Shown here: one piece after another, positions 8,204 through 15,570 of the stretch
Position numbering within the stretch: position 1 is the first letter of the stretch
How the letters are laid out: each line of letters opens with the position of its first letter
Source: DAOPYU01 sp942493245
GTDB lineage: Bacteria > Sumerlaeota > Sumerlaeia > UBA8349
DNA: 64,000 nt
Direction: 5' to 3'
Assembly (NCBI GenBank): GCA_942493245.1
Contig: OW818685.1
Coordinates: 2,976,001-3,040,000, forward strand
Program-made: the position numbers and the translations under genes
Notes under the pieces: model-generated
Told to the model about the DNA's origin: nothing
Seen by the model: the letters and a program-made list of their open reading frames with translations, nothing else
Database searches by the model: none

Positions 8204-9589
8204 TTACATCACCAACTCGAACGATTCTTCCGGCGAGTCGCGATCCTTGCGATCCAGGATCAGATTCAGCATCTGCTCCATCAGGCGAATTGCACCCTGG
8301 TAGCCGACCGTGGGGAAATACTGATGTCCCACCCGATCGAGAATCGGAAAACCGTGCCGGAGGAAAGGAATATCTTCATCGCGTGAAATATACTTCCCAT
8401 AGGTGTTTCCGATGAGCAGGTCCACGGGATCGTTCTTGATCCACTGGTGCATCAGGAACATGTCGGCGCCCGTGCCCTGTACCGCCTTCGCTTCCGGCAC
8501 ACTCGATTCCAGAAGGGGCGCGATACGGCGTTCGAACTGCTTGCCCGGGGTACCGGTCACGATGTAAACGGGGCGCATGCCGAGATCCACCAGAAACTCG
8601 GTGAGCGAGACCAACTGATCCGGATCGCCCCACAGGGCCACGCGCTTGTCGTGGAAATACTGGCTCATATCAATCATGAAGTCGAGAAGCCTGCCTCGTT
8701 CGTCACGAATGGATTCCGGAACTTCGAGGTGATACAACTGATGCATCCGGTTGATGAACCGGTCGGTCGCCTGAAGCCCGATGGGCAATTCGAGCGTTTC
8801 GCACGGCACGCCACACTTATTCTCGAGCGCGCGTCCAGCCGCATCCGAGGCGGTTGGCCCGAGGGCCAGCGTATAACGGCTGTCCCCCATTGTCCGGACC
8901 TCTTCCACTGTCACTCCAGCCTTGGGATACATTTCCGACTTCCCGGTCATGGGAGTGTCGAGCACGCCTGAGGTATCGAGTGACATCTGGAAATCGATTC
9001 CCATTGCGCCGATCAGGCGTTTGATTTCGCGCATGTCACTCGGTTCGACCCAGCCCGGCACAATGTTCAACCGTTCATTCTTCTTTTCCCCACTCGTCTC
9101 CGCCAGATAGTTCACAATCCCGGCGGCCATGTTTGAGAAACCGGTGACATGCGAACCCACATAGCTGGGAGTGTTGGCGTGGATGACGGTCTTCCCCCTG
9201 GGCACCAACCCCTCATCCTTCGCCTTGCTGACGATCTGCGGAATGTCGTCGCCGATCGTTTCGGAAAGACAGGTGGTGTGGACCGCGACCACATCGGGAT
9301 CGTAAATGGTGAAAATGTTGGCGATGGCCTGGAGCAGGTTTGCCTGTCCCCCGAAAACGGAAGACCCTTCCGTGAAGGAACTCGTCGCGGCCAAAACCGG
9401 CTCCTTGTAGTGACGCGTCAGGGTGCTGCGGTGGTAGGAGCAACAGCCCTGGGAGCCGTGGCTGTGGGGCATACACTTGTGTATCCCCAGCGCGGCGTAC
9501 AGAGCGCCAATCGGCTGACAGGTCTTGGCCGGATTGAGCGTCAGCGCCTTGCGTTCCAGGACTTCGCCCGTAGTGTGTCTCAACAACAT
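8204..9589 (-). CDS. nifK: NifK, MoFe protein beta chain
   Basis: Beta subunit of dinitrogenase, 461 aa; with NifD it holds the P-cluster. The three beta P-cluster cysteines are visible as C24 (AKTCQP), C49 (HGSQGC) and C107 (HTTCLSETIGDD). Compared with Azotobacter NifK it lacks about 50 N-terminal residues, as in clostridial and other group II/III enzymes. An extra cysteine (C50) directly follows the ligand C49. ATG 9589 has GGGAGG eight bases upstream. 76 bp after nifD. Confidence 0.97.
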   Translation of the reverse strand: MLLRHTTGEVLERKALTLNPAKTCQPIGALYAALGIHKCMPHSHGSQGCCSYHRSTLTRHYKEPVLAATSSFTEGSSVFGGQANLLQAIANIFTIYDPDVVAVHTTCLSETIGDDIPQIVSKAKDEGLVPRGKTVIHANTPSYVGSHVTGFSNMAAGIVNYLAETSGEKKNERLNIVPGWVEPSDMREIKRLIGAMGIDFQMSLDTSGVLDTPMTGKSEMYPKAGVTVEEVRTMGDSRYTLALGPTASDAAGRALENKCGVPCETLELPIGLQATDRFINRMHQLYHLEVPESIRDERGRLLDFMIDMSQYFHDKRVALWGDPDQLVSLTEFLVDLGMRPVYIVTGTPGKQFERRIAPLLESSVPEAKAVQGTGADMFLMHQWIKNDPVDLLIGNTYGKYISRDEDIPFLRHGFPILDRVGHQYFPTVGYQGAIRLMEQMLNLILDRKDRDSPEESFELVM

Positions 9590-9665
9590 GGTGGTAACCT
9601 CCCGTGATTCGCGCCACGCGCGTAAAATACATCGTCTCGATGGACCTCGACCTCAGAGGAAAGAA

Positions 9666-11294
9666 TCAGCCACAGGTGTACGAGGCTTCGATCTGCGGTT
9701 CAAGCGCCTTGTCCCAAGGCGAAGCCACCAGTTTCCAGGCGCGGGTGTGGAGCATGCGATCTATCTCGCGGTAGTAATTGATCGCGCCCTGGAAGACGGC
9801 ATAGGGACCGCCGTAGTCGTAGCTGTGCAGCTGCTTGCAGGGAATCCCCTGCTTCTGAACGGAATACTTCTCCTTGATACCGGCGCAGTAGATGTCGGGC
9901 TTGTAGATTTCGAGCAGGCGATCCATTTCGTAATGGCTCAGATCGTCAATCACCAGTGCGCCTTCGTCCATCTCGGGCATCATCCCCTCGTAGTCGCGGA
10001 AGGGCATTCCCCCGGCCTGCAATCCGGCCATCTCTTCGTCGCTTTTGCGCGGGCTGTATTTTTCTGGATCGGGCGTAATCTTCAACTCTTCAATGTTGCG
10101 GCTATCCGCGTCCACCTTGATACTGGGCAAAACCTTGCGTCCCTCGTAGTCGTCCCGGTGAGCGAACTCATACCCGGCAGCGATGGTTTTTATCCCGATC
10201 TCGCGAAAGAGTTCTTGGTAGTGGTGCGCCCGCGAACCGCCTACAAACAGCATCGCCGTACGCCCTTCGCAGCGGGAGCGGACATCGGCCTGCGCTTCGA
10301 GCACGGCCGGCATCTCCTCGGCTATGACCGTCTCGACCCGCTCGACCAATTCCGGATCGCCGAAATACTCCGCGATTTTCCGTAACGACTTTGCCGTCGC
10401 TTCCGCACCGATGAAGTTCACCTTGATCCAGGGAATGCCATACTTCTGCTCCATCATTTCCGCGACGTAGTTGATCGAGCGGTGACACATCACCATATTC
10501 AGATCCACCGTGTGGGAACGACACATGCTCTGGTAGTTCGAATTCCCGCTGAGCGTGGCGACCAGTTCGATTCCGCACTTCGCGAAAAGATCCTCGATCA
10601 GAAACGAATCGCCCCCGATGTTGTACTCGCCCAACAGGTTGACCTTGTACTTTGCGTCCGATGCCGTGTCGTCCAATCCAATCACATGTTTGAACAGACC
10701 GTTGTTGGCAATGTGATGGCCCGCCGACTGACTGACCCCTTTGTATCCTTCGCAACTAAACCCGAAGACGTTGATCCCGAGGGTCTCGGACATCTCGCGC
10801 GCCACCTGGTGAACGTCGTCCCCGATCAGACCGACGGGACAGGTGGACTGGATCGCGATGGCCTTGGGCTTGAAAATCCGATAGGCCTCTTCGATGGCCG
10901 TCTTGAGTTTTTTCTCCCCGCCGAAAATGATCTGATCCTCCTGCATGTCGGTCGAGGCGCAGTAGGTCATATAGTTGGGGGAATCGGGCGACGGAGGACG
11001 GGTCTGGTTGCGGCGCGTCAACCAACTGTAGAAACCGCACCCGATCGGACCGTGTGTGATGCTCAGCACGTCGCGCGTCGGGCCAATCACCACCCCCTTG
11101 CACCCGGCATAGGTGCAACCGCGCATGGTCAGGATACCGGGAATTGTCCGGACATTAGCCTGAATCTCCTGGCTCTTCGCCGGATCGTTGACCAGGATTG
11201 CTTTCGACCTCTTTCTGGCCACCTTGGGCGGATAATCGTGAAGCAGTTTTTCCTTCACGGCCGCACTCTCTTGTTTGTTCGCCAGATTCGACAT
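9666..11294 (-). CDS. nifD: NifD, MoFe protein alpha chain (clostridial type)
   Basis: Catalytic alpha subunit of molybdenum nitrogenase, 542 aa. P-cluster cysteines are seen in MRGCTYAGCKGVV, HGPIGCGFYS and QSTCPVGLIGDD. FeMo-cofactor ligands are the cysteine in NMVMCHRSINYV and the histidine in KQLHSYDYGGPY. The substrate-site Gln and His (equivalent to Azotobacter Q191 and H195) are kept in SQSAGHHIAN. A roughly 50-residue insertion around residues 395-445, absent from proteobacterial NifD, is the hallmark of clostridial-type (group II) alpha chains and explains the length. No AnfG/VnfG delta subunit gene follows, so this is a Mo enzyme. GAAGGAGA precedes ATG 11294. Confidence 0.98.
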   Translation of the reverse strand: MSNLANKQESAAVKEKLLHDYPPKVARKRSKAILVNDPAKSQEIQANVRTIPGILTMRGCTYAGCKGVVIGPTRDVLSITHGPIGCGFYSWLTRRNQTRPPSPDSPNYMTYCASTDMQEDQIIFGGEKKLKTAIEEAYRIFKPKAIAIQSTCPVGLIGDDVHQVAREMSETLGINVFGFSCEGYKGVSQSAGHHIANNGLFKHVIGLDDTASDAKYKVNLLGEYNIGGDSFLIEDLFAKCGIELVATLSGNSNYQSMCRSHTVDLNMVMCHRSINYVAEMMEQKYGIPWIKVNFIGAEATAKSLRKIAEYFGDPELVERVETVIAEEMPAVLEAQADVRSRCEGRTAMLFVGGSRAHHYQELFREIGIKTIAAGYEFAHRDDYEGRKVLPSIKVDADSRNIEELKITPDPEKYSPRKSDEEMAGLQAGGMPFRDYEGMMPEMDEGALVIDDLSHYEMDRLLEIYKPDIYCAGIKEKYSVQKQGIPCKQLHSYDYGGPYAVFQGAINYYREIDRMLHTRAWKLVASPWDKALEPQIEASYTCG

Positions 11295-11344
11295 GATATT
11301 CTCCTTCAGTACAAAATGGGCCGCCAGACGGGCGAGAGACCCGA

Positions 11345-11719
11345 TTACAGAATGGCCTGCTCGCCGGTTTCTCCCGTGCGGACCCGGCAGGCGTCCAACA
11401 GCGAACGGACGAAAATCTTCCCGTCCCCGGGATGCCCCGTTTGATTGACTCGAATCAGCGTCTCGATCACTTCCGGGGCCTTTTTGTCTGCGACGACGAT
11501 GTTCAACAACCGTTTGGGGATCAGTTTCGGGCCCGGTCCGAGTTGCGAGATGGCCTCTTCGAATCCCTCCTCCGCCCCTTGCAGGAGCAGGTAGTCCACA
11601 TTTCCTTTTCCACGCCCCACGACCTTTCGGGCCGTCAGACAGGACACCTCGATGTCAGTCAAGGCGCGCTTGGTCTGGTTCATTTTGTCCATGCGGATGA
11701 TTGCGACAATTTCCTTCAT
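11345..11719 (-). CDS. nifI2: NifI2, PII-type regulator of nitrogenase
   Basis: PII-family protein of 124 aa that works with NifI1 to inhibit the MoFe protein directly when fixed nitrogen is present; 2-oxoglutarate relieves the block (known from Methanococcus maripaludis). It starts MKEIVAIIRMDKMNQTKRAL and ends with the PII C-signature GHPGDGKIFVRSLLDACRVRTGE. The T-loop region is longer than in NifI1, as expected for NifI2. ATG 11719 follows GGGAGGAAACAG; the upstream open frame is not plausible. Sits in the standard place between nifI1 and nifD. Confidence 0.95.
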   Translation of the reverse strand: MKEIVAIIRMDKMNQTKRALTDIEVSCLTARKVVGRGKGNVDYLLLQGAEEGFEEAISQLGPGPKLIPKRLLNIVVADKKAPEVIETLIRVNQTGHPGDGKIFVRSLLDACRVRTGETGEQAIL

Positions 11720-11765
11720 CTCTGTTTCCTCCCGATCCGGTATCCGGCGCCAGCGGGCCGGTACG

Positions 11766-12092
11766 CTATTTCTCGCAATGTCCGGAACTGATCGTATAGA
11801 CCTCGTCAATCGAGGACACGAGGATCTTCCCGTCCCCGAAATTCCCTTTGTTTCCCGTGCGGGCCGTGTTGGAGATCACCTCGACCACGAAATCCTTGTC
11901 TCCTTCCGGAACAACGGTGAACAACAGGGTCTTGGGCAACTCGTCGTAGGTCACGTCACCCACTTTGATCCCGCGTTGTTTCCCGCGGCCGAACACGTCC
12001 ATCTTTGTCACGGCCGGGAAACCGGCATGCATCAGGGCCGCCAGAACATCGTCACTCTTCTCGGGGCGCACAATCGCTCGAACCATAATCAT
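11766..12092 (-). CDS. nifI1: NifI1, PII-type regulator of nitrogenase
   Basis: PII-family protein of 108 aa, partner of NifI2 in post-translational control of dinitrogenase. It starts MIMVRAIVRPEKSDDVLAAL, has the short T-loop FGRGKQRGIKVGD, and the C-signature TGNKGNFGDGKILVSSIDE. The GRGKQRG loop is typical of NifI1. ATG 12092 follows AGGAGAACAG; a second ATG two codons later is possible. 34 bp after nifH. Confidence 0.95.
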   Translation of the reverse strand: MIMVRAIVRPEKSDDVLAALMHAGFPAVTKMDVFGRGKQRGIKVGDVTYDELPKTLLFTVVPEGDKDFVVEVISNTARTGNKGNFGDGKILVSSIDEVYTISSGHCEK

Positions 12093-12126
12093 TTTTCTGT
12101 TCTCCTTCTCTGAATGCGATTTTTTC

Positions 12127-12951
12127 TCAAGCAGCCATGCCGAATTCGATCAGCAGACTTTCAAGTTCCTCGATGGCCAGCGGCTTGGGGATCACGAACA
12201 TCTTGTTCTCATCAATCTTGCGAGCCAGAGTGCGGTACTCGTCGGCCTGGGGACATTCGTTATTCCAGTCGATCACGGTCATCTTCCGAATTTCGGCGCG
12301 TTGTACGTCATTGTCGCGGGGAACGAAATGGATCATCTGTGTTCCCAGCTTCCGAGCCAGTTCCATGATGAGTTCCTTCTCGTTGTCGGTATTGCGGCTG
12401 TTACAGATCAACCCGCCCAACCGCACTTCACCCGCTTGCGCGAACTTCACAATGCCTTTGCAGATGTTGTTGGCTGCGTACATCGCCATCATCTCACCCG
12501 AGCAGACAATGTAGATCTCCTGCGCCTTGCCTTCGCGAATCGGCATGGCGAAACCACCGCACACCACATCGCCCAGCACATCGTAGAAAGCGTAGTCGAG
12601 TCCCTTGTCCGCTTCATACGCACCCAACTGCTCCAGGAGATTGATCGAGGTGATGATCCCACGTCCCGCGCACCCCACACCCGGTTCCGGACCGCCCGAC
12701 TCCGTACACAGAGAACCTTTGAATCCGGTCTTCAAAATATCTTCCAGTTCAATGTCCTCTCCCTCCTCGCGGAGTGTGTCGAGAACCGTCTTCTGCGACA
12801 GCCCACCCATCAGCAGACGGGTGGAATCCGCCTTGGGATCGCACCCCACCACCATGACCTTTTTCCCCATTTCGGCCAGCGCCGCGACAGTGTTTTGGGT
12901 TGTGGTGGACTTGCCGATGCCTCCCTTTCCATAGATCGCAACTTTTCTCAT
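12127..12951 (-). CDS. nifH: NifH, dinitrogenase reductase (Fe protein)
   Basis: ATP-dependent Fe protein that donates electrons to NifDK, 274 aa. It has the P-loop GKGGIGKSTT at residues 8-17, cluster cysteines C94 (GVGCAGRG) and C131 (DVVCGGFAMP), and the switch region DVLGDVV. R97 is the arginine that DraT modifies in organisms that have it; draT is not in the window. AAGGAG precedes ATG 12951. It is the first gene of the nif-mod run, behind a sigma-54 promoter. Confidence 0.98.
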   Translation of the reverse strand: MRKVAIYGKGGIGKSTTTQNTVAALAEMGKKVMVVGCDPKADSTRLLMGGLSQKTVLDTLREEGEDIELEDILKTGFKGSLCTESGGPEPGVGCAGRGIITSINLLEQLGAYEADKGLDYAFYDVLGDVVCGGFAMPIREGKAQEIYIVCSGEMMAMYAANNICKGIVKFAQAGEVRLGGLICNSRNTDNEKELIMELARKLGTQMIHFVPRDNDVQRAEIRKMTVIDWNNECPQADEYRTLARKIDENKMFVIPKPLAIEELESLLIEFGMAA

Positions 12952-13034
12952 CTCCGACTCCTTCCTGACACAACGGCTGAACTTCTAAGAGCGGCGCCGA
13001 ACTCTGTGAGGCGCCCACATGCCTGGTTGTATGG

Positions 13035-13049
13035 CAAGCCATGTGCCAT
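13035..13049 (-). promoter_or_regulatory. Sigma-54 promoter of the nifH operon
   Basis: The minus strand reads TGGCACATGGCTTGC, with GG and GC separated by exactly ten bases: a full -24/-12 match. The expected start is near 13023, giving a leader of about 70 bases before nifH. The -24 part lies in an imperfect inverted repeat (TATGGCA / TGCCATA). I found no TGT-N10-ACA NifA site upstream by eye; a GACATAATTGTC palindrome at 13248-13259 is the only other candidate operator. Confidence 0.8.
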
Positions 13050-13301
13050 AACCGAAAATCAAAATTCCGCAATCGTATGACGCACTCGAACCATCTCAAA
13101 GGAATTTGAATAATCATCTGAAATCCCCGTGAATACAGACTATCAGGCGATATGAAAACTATAATGAATATGAAAGAACATGGATGGGTTGCGAAATTGA
13201 TAGAAACTAAATCGAGTACGCGCCATGACTCCACACCACAGACGACTGACATAATTGTCTGTCGAAACGACCCGAGGGAAGGGTGGATCGAGATGAAGAA
13301 A

Positions 13302-13339
13302 CACAACCCCCTGATCTCAAATGAGATCAGGGGGTTGTG
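13302..13339 (-). terminator. Rho-independent terminator after nifA
   Basis: A perfect 18-bp stem (arms 13302-13319 and 13322-13339) lies 63 bp past the nifA stop. On the minus strand it is followed by a T-rich run (TTTCTTC). It separates the nifA transcript from the nifH promoter. Confidence 0.8.
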
Positions 13340-13402
13340 ACAAAAATGTCAGATAAAAAGGGGGAGGGAAATAAATTTCCCTTCGATAACATCCGGAAGA
13401 AT

Positions 13403-14956
13403 TCAAGGACACCTGGGGAGGGAATTGGGCAAAGCAATTCCCAGGTGGCGCATCTTATAGCGGACCATGCGGGGCGTCAGTCCCAGACTCTTTGAAGCCG
13501 CGGTCACATTGCCATTGTGGTGTTTGAGCGCGTCAATGATCGCGTCTTTCTCGAGGATCTGTATCTTTGCCTTGAGCGAACCCGGCAAACTGACCTCGGT
13601 CGCACTCGGCATCTGAAGCGTCGGAGGCAAGTCCTGACCGTGGATGACCCCTTCCTGACAGACCAGAACCGCGTACTCGATGCAATTCTCGAGCTCGCGC
13701 ACATTGCCCGGCCAGTGGTAGGCGGACATCATGTGGATCGCAGTCGTACTGATGCGACGGACCGGCTTCGACATCTTGCGCGCGTACTTTTCGATGAAAT
13801 AATCAGCCAGCTGAGGAATATCGTCCTTGCGGTCGCGCAACGGAGGCAGAAGAATGGGAAAGACAAAAATCCGGTAATATAAATCCTGGCGAAAATCGCC
13901 CGATTCGACGGCCTTTTCAAGATTGCAGTTTGTCGCCGTCACCACCCGCACATCCGCCTTGAGAACGCGGTTGCTTCCCACGCGTTGGTACTCGCGTTCC
14001 TGAAGCACCCGAAGCAACTTGACCTGGATGGCTGGCGAGAATTCCCCGATTTCATCGAAAAAAAGCGTTCCTCCCTGCGCCTCTTCCAGCAACCCGATCC
14101 GCCGGCGCGCCGCGCCGGTGAAAGCGCCCTGCTCATGGCCGAAGAGTTCGCTCTCGAACAAACTTTCACTCAACTGAGCGCAATTCACTTTCACCAGGGG
14201 TTTGTCCCGACGAACGCTGTTGTAATGGATGGCCGCGGCGACCAGTTCCTTTCCGGTCCCCGATTCCCCTCGGATCAACACAGTCGTATCGCTGGCCGCC
14301 ACCTGGTTGATGCGCGTGTAAACATCGTACATGATACGGGAGTTTCCGATGATTCCGTCCGGGCGGGTATTCTCCGCCAGGGCGGAACGAAGCCGCCTGT
14401 TTTCCGCCTCGAGTTTCTCACGCTCGATAAGCGCCTCGCGCCGCGCCCGTACATCATTGGCCACCATACTGGCCGTGATGCTCAGCACCCGCTCCATTTC
14501 GAGCAGTTCCGACGGATCTCCCACTGGAAAGTCGGACGACAATGTTCCCAACACTTCATTGCCCAGCGAGATCGGAACACAGATGAAACTCATATCCTTC
14601 CGGTCGTCATCTGCGCGGGCATACAACCGGTTCTGAAAGAGCGGCTCATCGGCGATCCGAGGCACAATGGCCGCCTCGGCCGTCTGCAAGACACGGCCCG
14701 TGATTCCTTCGCCCCGTTGGTATCCTCCCTCGAGAAGAGCGGACGAATCCGCCGACGCCTCAACAAAGAGCTCCGAACCATCGGCCGACAACAACATTAT
14801 CGTCATGCGGCTCATGGGCATGTTCTGTTCGAGAACCCGGAGAATTTCCGCCAGCATTTCGCGCTGACCCGCCCGTTTGCTCAAAATATGGGCGACCTGG
14901 TGTAGCGCATTGAGATGGTGTCGGTGGTTGTTGTTTCTATCGTTCAAGCCCTTCAC
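13403..14956 (-). CDS. nifA: NifA-type sigma-54 activator (GAF-AAA-HTH)
   Basis: Enhancer-binding protein of 517 aa that opens sigma-54 promoters. An N-terminal GAF sensor (about 20-165) is followed by a coiled linker, the AAA+ domain (about 200-430) with Walker A GESGTGKE at 230-237, the sigma-54 contact loop GAFTGA at 277-282 and Walker B GGTLFFDEIGE, and a C-terminal Fis-type helix-turn-helix (VTAASKSLGLTPRMVRYKM). It lacks the CxxxxC linker cysteines of oxygen-sensitive alphaproteobacterial NifA. Start is uncertain: GTG 14956 has no spaced ribosome site, while TTG 14947 has GGGAG eight bases upstream. Function as NifA is inferred from domain order and from its place just upstream of the nifH promoter. 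Confidence 0.88.
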   Translation of the reverse strand: MKGLNDRNNNHRHHLNALHQVAHILSKRAGQREMLAEILRVLEQNMPMSRMTIMLLSADGSELFVEASADSSALLEGGYQRGEGITGRVLQTAEAAIVPRIADEPLFQNRLYARADDDRKDMSFICVPISLGNEVLGTLSSDFPVGDPSELLEMERVLSITASMVANDVRARREALIEREKLEAENRRLRSALAENTRPDGIIGNSRIMYDVYTRINQVAASDTTVLIRGESGTGKELVAAAIHYNSVRRDKPLVKVNCAQLSESLFESELFGHEQGAFTGAARRRIGLLEEAQGGTLFFDEIGEFSPAIQVKLLRVLQEREYQRVGSNRVLKADVRVVTATNCNLEKAVESGDFRQDLYYRIFVFPILLPPLRDRKDDIPQLADYFIEKYARKMSKPVRRISTTAIHMMSAYHWPGNVRELENCIEYAVLVCQEGVIHGQDLPPTLQMPSATEVSLPGSLKAKIQILEKDAIIDALKHHNGNVTAASKSLGLTPRMVRYKMRHLGIALPNSLPRCP

Positions 14957-15570
14957 TCCCGTAGGTCAACCTTACCTTTTCCCACAAATATGTAGAAAAT
15001 TCCTTTCGGCTATTCTGGCCGCCAAGAGTTTCCTGGGGCGTTTGCAGAAACAGATTAAAGAGATAACTCCAATAATTGAAATCCTCTGCAAAACAGTCGA
15101 AATCGCTGGACGGCCCCGATAACTCCGGCACGCCGAAAGCGGTCCTTTTCATGTTTTGCAATTTCCAAGCCACCGTGAAAAATGCGTTTGCGCCAGGAAG
15201 GTAAGGAGCGCGTCGGACATCTTCCGAGCAATTCAGCAGGCCCACGTCGCGTGTGTACTCAAAGTTGGGAGGCAATCCGGATCACCCGGATCGGCTGGAA
15301 AACACCGGGAAATTCGGCTTCGGGGGATGCGCGGGGCGGCGGATTTTTTTGTATTTCGATTTGTTTTTGTTTGTTTTTGACTGGGTTTGAGCCGAAGATG
15401 AGGAGTCAGTACATCGCACGCGCGCCTACCTGTTCGAACGCCGGGGTTTTACGGCACGCACCGCTTAAGAACGGCGTCGAGGTGACGGATGTGTTCCGGA
15501 AACAGTGAGAGGAAATTCGCGCCGTCCTGTGCCGCCTGAAGATGACGCGCCTGACGGTTGGGAGACCCGA
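14957..15570. other. Divergent nifA / histidine-kinase intergenic region
   Basis: 614 bp between the two divergent starts. It holds the sigma-54 promoter towards nifA (15157-15172) and, near 15344-15380, a T-rich tract with repeated TTTGTTTTTG. No convincing gene is seen; a 71-codon minus-strand frame from 15152 runs into nifA but has no ribosome site and starts before the predicted transcript start. Confidence 0.6.
15157..15172 (-). promoter_or_regulatory. Sigma-54 promoter upstream of nifA
   Basis: The minus strand reads TGGCTTGGAAATTGCA, with GG-N10-GC spacing and a canonical TTGCA -12 element. The predicted start near 15146 leaves a leader of about 190 bases before nifA. It implies autoactivation or control by another activator. 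Confidence 0.65.

Noticed and set aside
9666..12951. Alternative (V or Fe-only) nitrogenase
   Set aside because: No delta-subunit gene between nifD and nifK, and nifE and nifN are present with Mo-type ligands and a molybdate importer.
13050..13300. NifA binding site TGT-N10-ACA upstream of nifH
   Set aside because: Each TGT in the region was checked by eye; none has ACA at the right distance.
14937..15152. Small gene between the sigma-54 promoter and nifA
   Set aside because: Its ATG lies upstream of the predicted transcript start and it has no ribosome site.
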